A stretch of 64,000 bases of DNA from Amarobacillus sp046328225 (GTDB taxonomy: Bacteria > Chloroflexota > Dehalococcoidia > Tepidiformales > Tepidiformaceae): NCBI GenBank assembly GCA_046328225.1, contig JAXLWZ010000005.1, positions 115,334 to 179,333 on the forward strand, in the 5' to 3' direction. Made by a program: the position numbers and the translations under genes. Each line of letters begins with the position of its first letter. Within the stretch, counting starts at the first letter, position 1. The notes beneath the pieces were generated by a model that saw nothing but the letters and a program-made list of their open reading frames with translations, was not told the DNA's origin and ran no database searches. Positions 1-8,821 of the stretch are shown piece after piece.

Positions 1-1010
1 ACGCCAGGCAAGGGCCGCACAGGCGCGAACGCCATCCTCGGCGTCTCGCTCGCCGTGGCCCGGGCGGCAACGGATTCGCTCGACCTGCCGCTGTACCGCT
101 ACCTCGGTGGGCCCGCGGTGCACCGGCTGCCCGCGCGATGTTCAGCATCCTCAACGGCGGCAAGCACGCCCCGGATTCGACCGACTTCCAGGAGTTCATG
201 GTCATGCCCGTGGGAGCGGAGACGTTCTCCTGGGGGCTGCGCATGGGCGCGAGGATCTACCAGGCCCTGAAGGCCGTGCTCCACGACCGCGGCGCCATCA
301 CCTCAGTGGGCGATGAAGGCGGGTTCGCACCTTCGCTGCCGGGCAACGAAGAGGCCGTGCAGGTCGTGCTCGAAGCGATCGAGCGCGCCGGGTATCGCCT
401 TGGCGAAGACGCCGTGATCGCGCTCGACCCGGCGGCACGGAGCTGTTCGAGGGCCGGCAAGTACGTGCTCGCGAAGGAGAATCGCACGCTCACGAGCGCG
501 GAAATGGTCGACCACTGGGCATCGTGGAGTGGAAGAAATTACCCCATCCGCTCGATGAGGACGGCACGGCCGAGGACGACTGGGAGGAGCTGGGCGCAGA
601 TCGTCGAGCGAATGGGCGCCAACTGCCGGCTCGTGGGCGACGACCTCCACGGTGACGAACCCGGAGCGCACATCCGCCGTGCCATCGCGGCGAAGGCGGC
701 GAACTCCGTGTGGCTGAAGCTGAACCAGATCGGGACGCTCTCCGAGACGCTGGAGGCGGTCGAGACGGCGCAGCGCGCGGGCTGGACGGCCGTCATCAGC
801 CACCGCTCGGGCGAGACCGAGGACACCTTCATTGCCGACCTCGCCGTGGCCACGGGCGCCGGACAGATCAAGACCGGGGCGCCCGCCCGCAGCGAGCGCA
901 CGGCGAAATACAACCGGCTGCTCGAGATCGAGGAAGAGCTCGGAGGCTCCGCCGCCTACGCCGGCTGGAAAGCATCAAGCAGCTCGGCGAACGCCCCGCG
1001 CGCGACGAGG
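1..1010 (+). pseudogene. eno: Enolase, 5'-truncated by the window edge and frameshifted as given
   Basis: Enolase converts 2-phosphoglycerate to phosphoenolpyruvate in glycolysis. Enolase segments appear in order across several frames: ANAILGVSLAVA and LYRYLGGP (frame 1), then ILNGGKHA, DFQEFMVMPVGA, GDEGGFAP, KLNQIGT, SHRSGETEDT and GQIKTGAP, ending near YAGW. The chain jumps frame near 133, 435, 455, 527, 548, 590, 644 and 668, and the jumps partly compensate each other. Restoring frame recovers the conserved EDGxAEDDWE and TVTNPER stretches. The residues visible are conserved, so the gene itself looks healthy and the indels look like base-calling errors. The 3' end is approximate because frame is lost again after YAGW. 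Confidence 0.85.
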
Positions 1011-1134
1011 CCGTGGGCGGGCGGCCCTCCATGCGCGCGGAGCGCCAGCGCACCAGCGCGGGCGGCACTGAGGGCGTGGAGCCGCTCCTCCGGGCCGCGG
1101 CCGACGACTCCACCACACCGCCTACCTCCGGTAC

Positions 1135-1692
1135 GTGGTGGAGCAGATGACGCCCGAGGAACTCGAGCAGACCTGCGCGGCGACGGGCTTCACCATGCGC
1201 GAAACCCTCGCGCACTGCGTCCTGTGGCTCGAATGGATCGAGCCGCCGGCGCGCAAGCTCATCGCCGAGGGCGCGGAGACGTTCGAGCCGCTCGACGATG
1301 ACGCCATGAACGCCGCCGCCCGCGAACGGCTGGGCGCCATTGCCGTGCCCGAGCTGCTGGAGCGCATGGCCGCCGCGCGCGACGAGCTCATCGCCGCATT
1401 CGCGGGGGCCACGCACGCGCGCACCGTCGAGCCGCTCGGGAGCGACAGCATCGGCGCGACGCTCCTGCGCTGGACGACCCACCTCGAACGGCACGCCCTC
1501 GATTTCGCGGAGACGCTGCCCGAGCTGCGGTATGACTCGCTGCTGCTCGATTGGACGCTGAGCGCCGACTACCGCGACGAAGGTGAGGCGGCACGGCAGG
1601 CAAAGCTCATCGAGGACGTGCGCGCCTACCTCGCCACCCTCCCGGAGGATGACGACGAGGACGACGACGACTTCGAGAACGAAGCCGAATAA
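1135..1692 (+). CDS. DinB/maleylpyruvate-isomerase-like four-helix protein (N-terminus uncertain)
   Basis: The 185-residue product has the look of the DinB/mycothiol-dependent isomerase superfamily: helical, with a TMRETLAHCVLWLEW helix near residue 20 of the kind seen in DinB-like proteins, where histidines often bind metal. It ends in a very acidic tail (DDDEDDDD). The GTG at 1135 is the first in-frame start after a stop, but an out-of-frame stretch just upstream (about 1031-1110) also reads as plausible protein (EPLLRAAADD, then HHTAYLRY once frame is changed). The true start is therefore probably near 1031, with one indel near 1108. Function is unknown beyond the fold. Confidence 0.6.
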   Translation: MVEQMTPEELEQTCAATGFTMRETLAHCVLWLEWIEPPARKLIAEGAETFEPLDDDAMNAAARERLGAIAVPELLERMAAARDELIAAFAGATHARTVEPLGSDSIGATLLRWTTHLERHALDFAETLPELRYDSLLLDWTLSADYRDEGEAARQAKLIEDVRAYLATLPEDDDEDDDDFENEAE

Positions 1693-1710
1693 GGGAGATC
1701 GGAGGCCGGG

Positions 1711-2571
1711 GTGACGCTGCCACGGGTTTCGCCGCCGAACGTGTTCGCGACGGCCGCGGGCGCCGCAAAGCCGGCCATGGGCTCGCCGGGCGCCGACGCC
1801 CACCGCCAGACCGGGTTCGTGCTCGGCGGCGAGATCGACCTCGTGCTGCGGGGGCTCGCGCTCGAGGGAGCCTGCGCCGAGGCGACCGCCGGGGCGAAGT
1901 TCCGCAAGCAACGGACGGCAGCCGTGCTCGGGCCGTGGTCGCGATCGTGGCTGTGCCGGCTGGAAGCGCTGCACGCGGTGCAGGTCGGCAACTACGCCGC
2001 CGCCATCCCGCTCGTGCGCACCGCGGCGGACTACCAGGCCGCACTCATCGCGCTCCTGGGGACGGATGCACCCGCGTGGGAGGCATGGCTGGAAGCGGGA
2101 GGCATCGCGCTCGCGCCGGACGTGCACGCCACCGAATTCCGGCTGCACGCCTTCCGCTCGGGCGAGGTGCTGGCCGCCCACCCCACACTCGGGCCGCTCT
2201 ACCGGGTCACGACGGACCTTTCGCTGTCGCACTTCGGCAGCACGCTCCTGCTCGCCGGGAACGAATCGGCGCCGGACCACGTGACCATGACGTTCGGGGA
2301 CCGCGACTTCCACACCGGGCTGGCGCAACTCGCGCTGGGGTGGCTGCTGGAGCTCTCGGCGGTGATGGCGGAGACACTGCCGGCGCACCCGGACACCTTC
2401 GGTGTGCCCGCTGAGGCCGAATTGGCGGAATTCGCCGCCGCGGCGAGGGCAACCGTCGCCGGCGGTGACCGCTGCGCCGTGGAAACCATCGAACGGGACG
2501 GCGAACGGCGGTACCTGGTGCGGAACTGGCGGCGTACGCCGGGGGCGGCGGCGAAACGGATCCTGCTCTGA
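1711..2571 (+). CDS. Hypothetical protein, 286 aa
   Basis: I do not recognise this protein. It starts at a GTG 18 bases after the DinB-like gene stops, so the two are probably cotranscribed. The sequence is soluble, with no signal peptide or membrane segment, and is mostly alanine/leucine helices. Aromatic and histidine residues cluster at residues 160-210 (for example LSLSHFGSTLL and FGDRDFHTGL). The open frame and codon use match its neighbours, supporting a real gene. Confidence 0.65.
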   Translation: MTLPRVSPPNVFATAAGAAKPAMGSPGADAHRQTGFVLGGEIDLVLRGLALEGACAEATAGAKFRKQRTAAVLGPWSRSWLCRLEALHAVQVGNYAAAIPLVRTAADYQAALIALLGTDAPAWEAWLEAGGIALAPDVHATEFRLHAFRSGEVLAAHPTLGPLYRVTTDLSLSHFGSTLLLAGNESAPDHVTMTFGDRDFHTGLAQLALGWLLELSAVMAETLPAHPDTFGVPAEAELAEFAAAARATVAGGDRCAVETIERDGERRYLVRNWRRTPGAAAKRILL

Positions 2572-2595
2572 CGGCGCCTTTGCGGCAGCGTGCGG

Positions 2596-2601
2596 TAGCA
2601 T
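2596..2601 (+). promoter_or_regulatory. TANNNT -10 element 8 nt from the lipoprotein ATG (leaderless candidate)
   Basis: TAGCAT ends 8 bases before the ATG at 2610, so transcription would begin at or next to the start codon. No Shine-Dalgarno sequence lies between them and no good -35 box is visible. The same arrangement occurs upstream of 4140 (minus), 6699 and 28142. Confidence 0.35.
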
Positions 2602-2609
2602 GGGGAACC

Positions 2610-3035
2610 ATGCGCACAGGTTTCTTGCTGGCGGCCTTCACCGCCGTCCTCATGTTCGCCGCCGCTGCCTGCGGCGATGGCAAGTCCGACGAACCCACGC
2701 CCACCGGGAACGAGCTCACCGACGAGCAGTACCTCGCCGTCTTCTGCACCGGCATCGTCAACTACCAGGATGCGCTGGTGAACCAGCCGAGCGCGGCCGG
2801 TATCGCCGATGCGATCAAGACCTACGTGGCCGAGCTGCAGAAGATCCAGCCGCCCGTGGGCATCGCGAAGTGGCACAAGGAGTACATCCAGTACCTCGAG
2901 GAAGCGGTGAAAGACCCGACCTCGCTCGTGAGCACGAAGCCGCCCATGCCGCCCGAGGCCGAGCGTTCGCGGCTCGCTTCGAAGGTGAAAGACGTGCCCG
3001 CGTGCAAGTACTCGACATTCCTGGGCACAAGCTGA
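2610..3035 (+). CDS. Putative lipoprotein, 141 aa
   Basis: The ATG at 2610 gives a classic lipoprotein signal: MRTG, a hydrophobic stretch (FLLAAFTAVLMFAAAA) and Cys22 in an AAAC lipobox. The mature part starts with a charged low-complexity linker (GDGKSDEPTPTG) and continues as a small helical domain of about 100 residues with no catalytic motif I recognise. It is likely attached to the outer face of the cytoplasmic membrane. An earlier in-frame ATG at 2580 would bury the signal and was not used. It converges on the acyltransferase with one base between stops. Confidence 0.75.
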   Translation: MRTGFLLAAFTAVLMFAAAACGDGKSDEPTPTGNELTDEQYLAVFCTGIVNYQDALVNQPSAAGIADAIKTYVAELQKIQPPVGIAKWHKEYIQYLEEAVKDPTSLVSTKPPMPPEAERSRLASKVKDVPACKYSTFLGTS

Positions 3036-3036
3036 C

Positions 3037-4140
3037 TCAGGCTGCGCGCGGCCGGCGCGAGGGCGCGTGGTGGTCGCGTCCGCCGGGGGCCTTCGCCGCG
3101 CGCGGGCGTCCGGTGAATCCGGCGTAGCGGGCCACACCCGCGGGAAGCACGCGATTCGCCAGCAGCACGAGCGCGATCGGGCCGAGCAGTCCGGCCGCGA
3201 ACCGGAAGAGCACCCGCGCGGCGTAGTCATCGATGGCCGTGTCCGGATACCAGGCATCGGTGACGAGGCCGATGAAGAGCGGCACGTGCGCGAGGAAGAT
3301 CGCGAACGAATGGCGTCCCAGCCACTCGACCGGCCGGAGCGCGAGCGGGGCCTCCGCGGCGCGGGCGTGCAGCAGCGGGATCATCGAAAGCGCCAGCAAC
3401 CACCCGAACAGGTAGACGAAGGGGCTGAAGTAGCTGTTCGCGTAGAAGCCATCGGCGTGCGCGCGGACGAACCAGCCGGCGATGCAGGCCACACCGGCGG
3501 CGGCGGCGAGGAACGCGACCGCGCGCGGGAGGCGGAGCGTGCCGCGCGCGGCCGCCATCCCCGCGAGGAAGTAGCCGCCCCAGAGCAGCGGGTCGCGGTA
3601 GGCGGCGATGGCGCCGAGGTCGCTCGCGGGCCAGGACCGTTCGAGCGCGAGCGTTCGCAGGAGGCCGGCCGCCCCGCAGGCAATGGCCAGCAGCGCAAGC
3701 CGGCGGGCATCCCAGTGCCGCACCGGCAGCGCGGCGGCGAAGAGCATGAGCAGTACGAAAACGTAGAAGAACTGGCCGCCGGCGTTCAGCAGCAGGAAGT
3801 CCAGCACCGCCTGGCGCGGATCGAGTCCGAGGCTGTGCACCCGGATGGCGATCGCGATCGCGGACCAGAGGAGCGCGGGCACGAGGATCACGGCCGCCTT
3901 CCCCCGCAGCAGCGAACCGACGGGGAGGTGCCCTTCGCGCGCGAAGAGGAAGCCCGATATCAGGAAGAAGAGCGGCACCACCGTATGCCCAAGGAAATAC
4001 GCGAGGCGCGCCGGGTAGGCCTGCGAAGCGGGCGCCCACCACGGCGGATCGAAGTAGGCGTGCATCAGCACCACCATGGCGATGGCGGCGCCTCGGATCA
4101 CATCGAGCGTCCAGAGCCGGGGGCCGGCCTTGGCTGCCAC
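3037..4140 (-). CDS. Acyltransferase 3 family membrane protein
   Basis: The 367-residue protein has about ten hydrophobic helices and the acyltransferase-3 hallmarks: an N-terminal WTLDVIRGAAIAMVVLMH segment, where the family usually has an R-G-x(n)-H pattern, and a PLFFLISGFLF second helix. Members transfer acyl groups to extracytoplasmic sugars, peptidoglycan or lipids; the substrate cannot be told here. The tail after residue 345 is basic and cytoplasmic-looking (GRDHHAPSRRPRAA). The start is a GTG seven bases after a TAGCGT -10-like box. Confidence 0.85.
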   Translation of the reverse strand: MAAKAGPRLWTLDVIRGAAIAMVVLMHAYFDPPWWAPASQAYPARLAYFLGHTVVPLFFLISGFLFAREGHLPVGSLLRGKAAVILVPALLWSAIAIAIRVHSLGLDPRQAVLDFLLLNAGGQFFYVFVLLMLFAAALPVRHWDARRLALLAIACGAAGLLRTLALERSWPASDLGAIAAYRDPLLWGGYFLAGMAAARGTLRLPRAVAFLAAAAGVACIAGWFVRAHADGFYANSYFSPFVYLFGWLLALSMIPLLHARAAEAPLALRPVEWLGRHSFAIFLAHVPLFIGLVTDAWYPDTAIDDYAARVLFRFAAGLLGPIALVLLANRVLPAGVARYAGFTGRPRAAKAPGGRDHHAPSRRPRAA

Positions 4141-4147
4141 GCTTTCA

Positions 4148-4153
4148 ACGCTA
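4148..4153 (-). promoter_or_regulatory. TAGCGT -10-like element 7 nt from the acyltransferase GTG
   Basis: Read on the minus strand, TAGCGT is followed by seven bases (TGAAAGC) and then the GTG start at 4140. There is no room for a leader with a ribosome binding site, so a leaderless message is likely. Evidence is the motif and spacing only. Confidence 0.3.
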
Positions 4154-4304
4154 GGAAACGGCGCGCCGGGGCCGGATAACCCGGGCGCGGGACGGCTGGA
4201 AAGGGCGTTTCAAGCGCCGGCGAGATGAAGGATCGGTGAAGCCCGGGCGGTTGGCCGCGCGCGCCGGGCACGGCAGTTCGCCCGTTCACGCATCCTCGGC
4301 AAAG

Positions 4305-6152
4305 ATGGATCCCATGGACCTCCGCCGCGCCGACGTGCGCAACCTCGCAATCATCGCCCACGTTGACCACGGCAAGACGACGCTGGTCGACGCGCTTCTG
4401 AAGCAGTCGAATATTTTCCGGGAGAACGAGCAGGTCGGCTCCCTGATCCTCGATTCGAACCCGCTCGAGCGGGAGAAGGGGATCACGATCATGGCCAAGA
4501 ACGCGGCGGTCGAATACCGCGGCGTTCGCATCAACATCATCGACACGCCCGGCCACGCCGACTTCGGCGGCGAAGTCGAGCGCGTGCTGAACATGGCCGA
4601 TGGCTGCCTGCTGCTCGTCGACGCGGTCGAGGGGCCGATGCCGCAGACGAAGTTCGTGCTGCGCAAGGCGCTGGAGCTGGGCCTGCACGCGATCGTCGTC
4701 GTGAACAAGATCGACCGCCCGAACGCGCGTATCCCGGAAGTCATCAGCGAGACGCAGGACCTCTTCCTGGACCTCGCCACGGAGGACCACCAGCTCGACT
4801 TCCCGGTCGTGTATGCGAACGCGCGCGACGGCTACGCGGGCCGCGAGCCGGGCATCACGAGTGGCACCATGGAGCCGCTCTTCGACGCCATCCTCGAGCA
4901 CACGCCCGGCCCCGTGCACGACGACGATGCGCCCTTCCGCATGCTCGTGACGACGCTCGCCTACGACAGCTATCGCGGGCGGACGGCCATCGGGCGGATT
5001 CGCGACGGCCGCATTCACCCGGCGGAGATGGTGACGCGGCACGACCACGACGGCGTCACGAGCCAGTACCGCATCGCCCAGGTGTTCGGCTTCGAAGGGC
5101 TTGGCCGCGTGGAGCTGGGCGAAGCGCGCGCCGGCGACATCGTCGCGCTCACGGGCATCCCGGACATCCAGATCGGCGAGACGATCGCGAACGTCGAGGC
5201 GGCCGGGCCGCTGCCCGTGATCGCGATCGAGGAGCCGGCCCTGAAGATGACCTTCCGCATCAACGACTCGCCGTTCGCGGGCCGCGAAGGCCAGTTCGTC
5301 ACCAGCCGCCAGCTCCGCGACCGGCTGTATCGCGAGGTCGAGACCAACGTCGCGCTGCGGGTCGAGGACGGCGAGACGGCGGACGCGTTCGTCGTCAGCG
5401 GCCGTGGCGAACTGCACCTGGCGATCCTCGTGGAGACGATGCGGCGCGAAGGGTACGAGTTCGCGGTGACGCGGCCCGAGGTCATCCTGCGGCAGGGTAC
5501 GCACGGGATCGAGGAGCCGTTCGAGAAGATCTACATCGAGGCGCCGGAAGCATCGACCGGGTTCCTCATCGAGACCCTCGCCGGGCGCAAGGCGCAGATG
5601 ACCGGCATGCACAGCGACCACAACGGCGACGTGCGCCTCGATTTCGAAATCCCCACGCGCGGCCTCATCGGCTTCCGCGATACCTTCATCAGCGGCACCG
5701 GCGGCGAAGGCATCATGAACACGGAGCAGATCGGGTACCGGGCGTGGGCGGGCGAGATCACGCGCGTGCGCAACGGCGCGCTCATCGCGAACGAACCGGG
5801 GTCGGCCCTGGCCTTCGGCATCGCGAACGCGCAGGAGCGCGGCATCCTGTTCATCGAACCCGGCATCGAAGTGTACGAAGGCATGGTCGTCGGGCTGCAC
5901 GCGAAGGAGAACGACCTGGTCGTGAACGTGTGCAAGGCGAAGAAGCTGACGAACATCCGCAGCTCGACGAGCGACATCGCCGTGAAGCTGACGCCGCCGC
6001 AGCCCCCAAGCCTCGAACGCAGCCTCTCGCTCATCGCCGCCGACGAGCTCGTCGAAATCACGCCGAAGTCCGTGCGCATCCGCAAGGCGCACCTCACGGC
6101 CGTGGACCGCGACCGCGCGAAGAAGAAGATCGCGCTGGCAGCCGGCGCGTAG
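4305..6152 (+). CDS. typA: Translational GTPase TypA/BipA
   Basis: TypA is a ribosome-associated GTPase involved in ribosome biogenesis and stress responses. From the ATG at 4305 the protein is 615 residues, the usual family length. G motifs are intact: AHVDHGKTTL, DTPGHADFGGE and VVNKIDR. The C-terminal half carries EF-G-like domains and the TypA-typical TRGLIGFRDTFISGTGGEG and NVCKAKKLTNIRSS stretches. In-frame upstream codons from 4236 encode an unrelated basic leader and were discarded; ATG at 4314 is an alternative. It diverges from the acyltransferase. Confidence 0.95.
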   Translation: MDPMDLRRADVRNLAIIAHVDHGKTTLVDALLKQSNIFRENEQVGSLILDSNPLEREKGITIMAKNAAVEYRGVRINIIDTPGHADFGGEVERVLNMADGCLLLVDAVEGPMPQTKFVLRKALELGLHAIVVVNKIDRPNARIPEVISETQDLFLDLATEDHQLDFPVVYANARDGYAGREPGITSGTMEPLFDAILEHTPGPVHDDDAPFRMLVTTLAYDSYRGRTAIGRIRDGRIHPAEMVTRHDHDGVTSQYRIAQVFGFEGLGRVELGEARAGDIVALTGIPDIQIGETIANVEAAGPLPVIAIEEPALKMTFRINDSPFAGREGQFVTSRQLRDRLYREVETNVALRVEDGETADAFVVSGRGELHLAILVETMRREGYEFAVTRPEVILRQGTHGIEEPFEKIYIEAPEASTGFLIETLAGRKAQMTGMHSDHNGDVRLDFEIPTRGLIGFRDTFISGTGGEGIMNTEQIGYRAWAGEITRVRNGALIANEPGSALAFGIANAQERGILFIEPGIEVYEGMVVGLHAKENDLVVNVCKAKKLTNIRSSTSDIAVKLTPPQPPSLERSLSLIAADELVEITPKSVRIRKAHLTAVDRDRAKKKIALAAGA

Positions 6153-6157
6153 GCGAA

Positions 6158-6592
6158 TCAGGCGGGAGCGCGCCCCTTTGCCGGCTTCGCCGTGGCGGTG
6201 TTGAGGGCGACCGCGGCCTGCACGAGCTCCCGGAAGGCGCCGCCATCGACGGCCTCGCCCTCGCGGATGTCGATCGCGCGGCGGGTGTTGCCTTCGAGGC
6301 TGGCGTTGAAGAGCCCCGCCGGGTCGGGCAGCGACGCGCCCTTCGCGAAGGTGAGCTTCACGACGGCCTTGTAGATCTCGCCGGTGCAGATGATGCCGTT
6401 CAGCGACCAGGTGGGCGTGCCGGGGTTGGTCGCCTTCACCCATTTGATCTCCTCGGTCACGCCGGGCGCGGCTTCCTTGATGAGCGAACGCATGCGCGCG
6501 AGGGTCGCGCCGCGCCAATCGCCCATCTCCGCCAGCCGCTGGTCGATGACCTCCGAGGCGGACGCGCCGCCCTCGGGCCGTGAACTGTCCAT
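6158..6592 (-). CDS. DUF1801 (YdhG-like) protein
   Basis: The 144-residue protein resembles DUF1801 family members: RMRSLIKEAAPGVTEEIKWVKATNPGTPTWSLNGIICTGEIYKAVVKLTFAKGASLPDP has the typical order of an EEIKW-like core followed by a G-x-I/F-x-x-Y strand and a FAKGA segment. The biochemical role of the family is not established. The ATG at 6592 has a good GGGAGGAAG ribosome binding site, and a TATCCT box lies a little further upstream. It converges with typA (5 bases apart). Confidence 0.75.
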   Translation of the reverse strand: MDSSRPEGGASASEVIDQRLAEMGDWRGATLARMRSLIKEAAPGVTEEIKWVKATNPGTPTWSLNGIICTGEIYKAVVKLTFAKGASLPDPAGLFNASLEGNTRRAIDIREGEAVDGGAFRELVQAAVALNTATAKPAKGRAPA

Positions 6593-6686
6593 GGCTTCCT
6601 CCCGGTGGTTCAGGATAGCCGCTTCCGTATGCGACGTGGCTTACGGCGGACATGGGTGGCAGGTTCGCGTTTCGGCCGCGGGTCCG

Positions 6687-6692
6687 TAGGAT
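6687..6692 (+). promoter_or_regulatory. TAGGAT -10-like element 6 nt from the aldolase ATG
   Basis: TAGGAT is followed by six bases (TCGGCC) and the ATG at 6699. This spacing implies a leaderless transcript. A weak TTCGCG at 6664-6669 sits 17 bases upstream. Confidence 0.35.
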
Positions 6693-6698
6693 TCGGCC

Positions 6699-7763
6699 AT
6701 GCGCCTGACCGAACTGGATACGCCCTGCCTGCTGCTCGACCTCGACCGCGCCGAGTGGAACATCGCGCGGATGGCCGCGTTCTCCGCCGAGCGCCCCGCG
6801 AAGCTGCGCCCCCACTTCAAGACGCCGAAGACGCCGGAGGTCGCGCGCCGTCAGCTCGCGGCCGGGGCGATCGGCATCACGGTCGCGAAGCTGGGGGAGG
6901 CGGAGGTGCTGGCAGACGCCGGCCTGGGCCCGATCCTCGTCGCGAACCAGGTCGTCGGCGCGCCGAAGCTGCGGCGGCTGATGGCGCTCCTCGCCCGGGG
7001 CGTCGATATCACCGTCGCGGTCGAATCGGAGGCGAACGTGCGCGAAATCGCCGCCGCCGCGCGGGAAGCGGGCGTGACCGCGCAGGCGATCATCGAAGTC
7101 GATAGCGGCATGCATCGCTGCGGCACGGCCTCCCCCGCGGAGACGGTCGCGCTCGCGCGCCTCCTGGGCGAAACCGGCATCCGCTACCGGGGCATGATGG
7201 GCTACGAAGGGCACGCCGTGCTCCTTCCCGCCGAGGAGCGCCAGCTGAAGGCCGAAGCCGCGCTGACGATTGTGAGCGAGCACGTGGAGGCGCTCTCGGA
7301 AGCGGGACTCGCCCCCGAGATCGTCTCCGTCGGTGGCACGGGCACCTACGCCATCGCCGGTTCGTGGCCGGGCGTCACCGAGGTGCAGGCGGGCTCGTAC
7401 GTCTTCATGGACGGGCGCTACCAGCAGATGCTGCCCGTGGAGTTCGAGAGCGCGCTGACGCTGTTGACCACGGTGATCGCCGTCCGGGGCGAGTACGCCG
7501 TCTGCGATGCCGGGATGAAGTCTCTGACGAACGAATTCGGCGCGCCGAAGTCGGTGGACGGGCGGCTGGTCGCGTCGCGGCTTTCGGAAGAGCACGCGCA
7601 CCTCACGGGCGAAGGCGTGGCCGCGCTCTCCGTCGGCGACCGCGTCGAGATCCTGCCGAGCCACGGCGACACCACCCTGAACCTGCACTCCGTATATCAC
7701 GTGCGGCGCGGCGACGAGATCATCGCCGAGTGGCCCATCCTCGGCGCGCGGAAGTACCACTAG
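6699..7763 (+). CDS. D-threonine aldolase / D-serine dehydratase-like PLP enzyme
   Basis: A 354-residue fold-type III PLP enzyme with an alanine-racemase-like N-terminal barrel. DTPCLLLDLD opens the barrel, and Lys41 in RPHFKTPKTPE is the likely PLP Schiff-base lysine. Later come VDSGMHRCG, VSVGGTGTY and a C-terminal metal site, PSHGDTT (His322, Asp324). In related enzymes an H-x-D pair goes with Mn-type D-threonine aldolases and H-x-C with Zn D-serine dehydratases, so aldolase activity is favoured. It probably removes or splits D-3-hydroxyamino acids in the cytoplasm. The substrate is inferred. Confidence 0.8.
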   Translation: MRLTELDTPCLLLDLDRAEWNIARMAAFSAERPAKLRPHFKTPKTPEVARRQLAAGAIGITVAKLGEAEVLADAGLGPILVANQVVGAPKLRRLMALLARGVDITVAVESEANVREIAAAAREAGVTAQAIIEVDSGMHRCGTASPAETVALARLLGETGIRYRGMMGYEGHAVLLPAEERQLKAEAALTIVSEHVEALSEAGLAPEIVSVGGTGTYAIAGSWPGVTEVQAGSYVFMDGRYQQMLPVEFESALTLLTTVIAVRGEYAVCDAGMKSLTNEFGAPKSVDGRLVASRLSEEHAHLTGEGVAALSVGDRVEILPSHGDTTLNLHSVYHVRRGDEIIAEWPILGARKYH

Positions 7764-7835
7764 CGCGGCGCTCAAACGCGGGCGCGGAGTACACTGTTCG
7801 ACGACTGATACAGGACGTGGTCCGGGGAGGATGCA

Positions 7836-7985
7836 ATGCGACAGTGCCCCTGGTGTGGGCGGATGAACCTGAACGTGTACGCGTACTGCCAATCGTGCGG
7901 GCGCGGGTTCGAAGGGCCGGAACAGAAGCCGGCTTCGCAGGCGAACAAGCGCGGCTGGTGGCCGTTCGGCAAGAAGAGCGCCTGA
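7836..7985 (+). CDS. Small zinc-ribbon protein, 49 aa
   Basis: A short gene with a strong ribosome binding site (GGGGAGG at 7824-7830) five bases before the ATG. It encodes CPWC and CQSC pairs about 14 residues apart, a treble-clef/zinc-ribbon arrangement like those of DUF-type zinc ribbons. A basic tail (NKRGWWPFGKKSA) follows. A TACACT box lies at about 7790. It stops two bases before the hydrolase ATG and is likely cotranscribed with it. Its partner is unknown; such ribbons often bind RNA or protein. Confidence 0.7.
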   Translation: MRQCPWCGRMNLNVYAYCQSCGRGFEGPEQKPASQANKRGWWPFGKKSA

Positions 7986-7987
7986 GC

Positions 7988-8821
7988 ATGGGCGCCACGG
8001 AGCCGCGCCGCGTTTCGACCGCCAGCGCGGACGGCACGGCGCTCCGGCTCCTCGAATTCGGCGAACCGGCGGCGACCCCGCCGGTTCTGTTCGTCCACGG
8101 GGCGTTCGGGCACGCGCATGTGTGGGATTTTGTCGTGCGCGAGCTGCCGGCGGGGATGCACTGCCTCGCCATCGACCTCCGCGGGCACGGCGAATCGGGA
8201 TGGGCGCCCGCGCCCCGGGGGTACGCCTTCGAGCGGCTCGCGGAGGACATCGCCGCCGCCGTGGCCGTGGCCGGGCGGCCGCCCCTGCTGGTCGCGCATT
8301 CGATGGCGGCGGCCGTGGGCATGCAGTTCGCGGGAACGCGGCCGGGCGCCGTCGTTGGGTGCGTGTTCATCGATATCGATCCGCTCGCGCCGCCACATCA
8401 GATCACGCACCTGAACGAAGTCGGGGCGAACAGCCCCAAGCGCTACCCGGCTTTCGAACGCGTGCTCGCGCGGCAGGAGCGGTCCACCGCGAAGGCCACG
8501 CCGGAGGTCCACCGGCACCTCGCCGAGCACAGCTTCGAACAGCGCGACGGCGAGTGGGTCGAGCGCTTCGACCCGGCTTTCCTGCGCACGCTGCGGCAAT
8601 GGGACGTGCGCCCGTACCTTCCCGATATCACCGTGCCGGTGCTGGTGCTGCGCGCGGGCATCCAGAGTGTGATGTCGGACGCGGGCTATGACGAGCTGCT
8701 GGCGGCGATACCCCATGCCCGCGGCGAAATCATCGCTGACGGCACGCACCAGATGCATCTCGATGCGCCCGCTGCGACGGCCGCGGCCATCCTTCGCTTC
8801 CTGGGCGAAATCGCCGGTTAG
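7988..8821 (+). CDS. Alpha/beta hydrolase
   Basis: The 277-residue protein is an alpha/beta-hydrolase-fold enzyme. FVHGAFGHAHVWDFV is the oxyanion-hole strand, LRGHGESG the next turn, VAHSMAAAVGM the nucleophile elbow (Ser in H-S-M, with Ala where Gly is usual at the first position) and DGTHQMHLDAP the catalytic His region. The substrate cannot be read from sequence; esterases, epoxide hydrolases and C-C hydrolases share this pattern. The start ATG at 7988 was chosen because it follows the zinc-ribbon stop; upstream in-frame codons overlap the aldolase. Its last four bases overlap the serS stop on the other strand. Confidence 0.85.
   Translation: MGATEPRRVSTASADGTALRLLEFGEPAATPPVLFVHGAFGHAHVWDFVVRELPAGMHCLAIDLRGHGESGWAPAPRGYAFERLAEDIAAAVAVAGRPPLLVAHSMAAAVGMQFAGTRPGAVVGCVFIDIDPLAPPHQITHLNEVGANSPKRYPAFERVLARQERSTAKATPEVHRHLAEHSFEQRDGEWVERFDPAFLRTLRQWDVRPYLPDITVPVLVLRAGIQSVMSDAGYDELLAAIPHARGEIIADGTHQMHLDAPAATAAAILRFLGEIAG

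Noticed and set aside
4098..7892. Long minus-strand open frame of about 1264 codons across typA and neighbours
   Set aside because: It is antisense to typA and the aldolase and has low-complexity Arg/Ala/Glu composition. GC-rich DNA gives such shadow frames.
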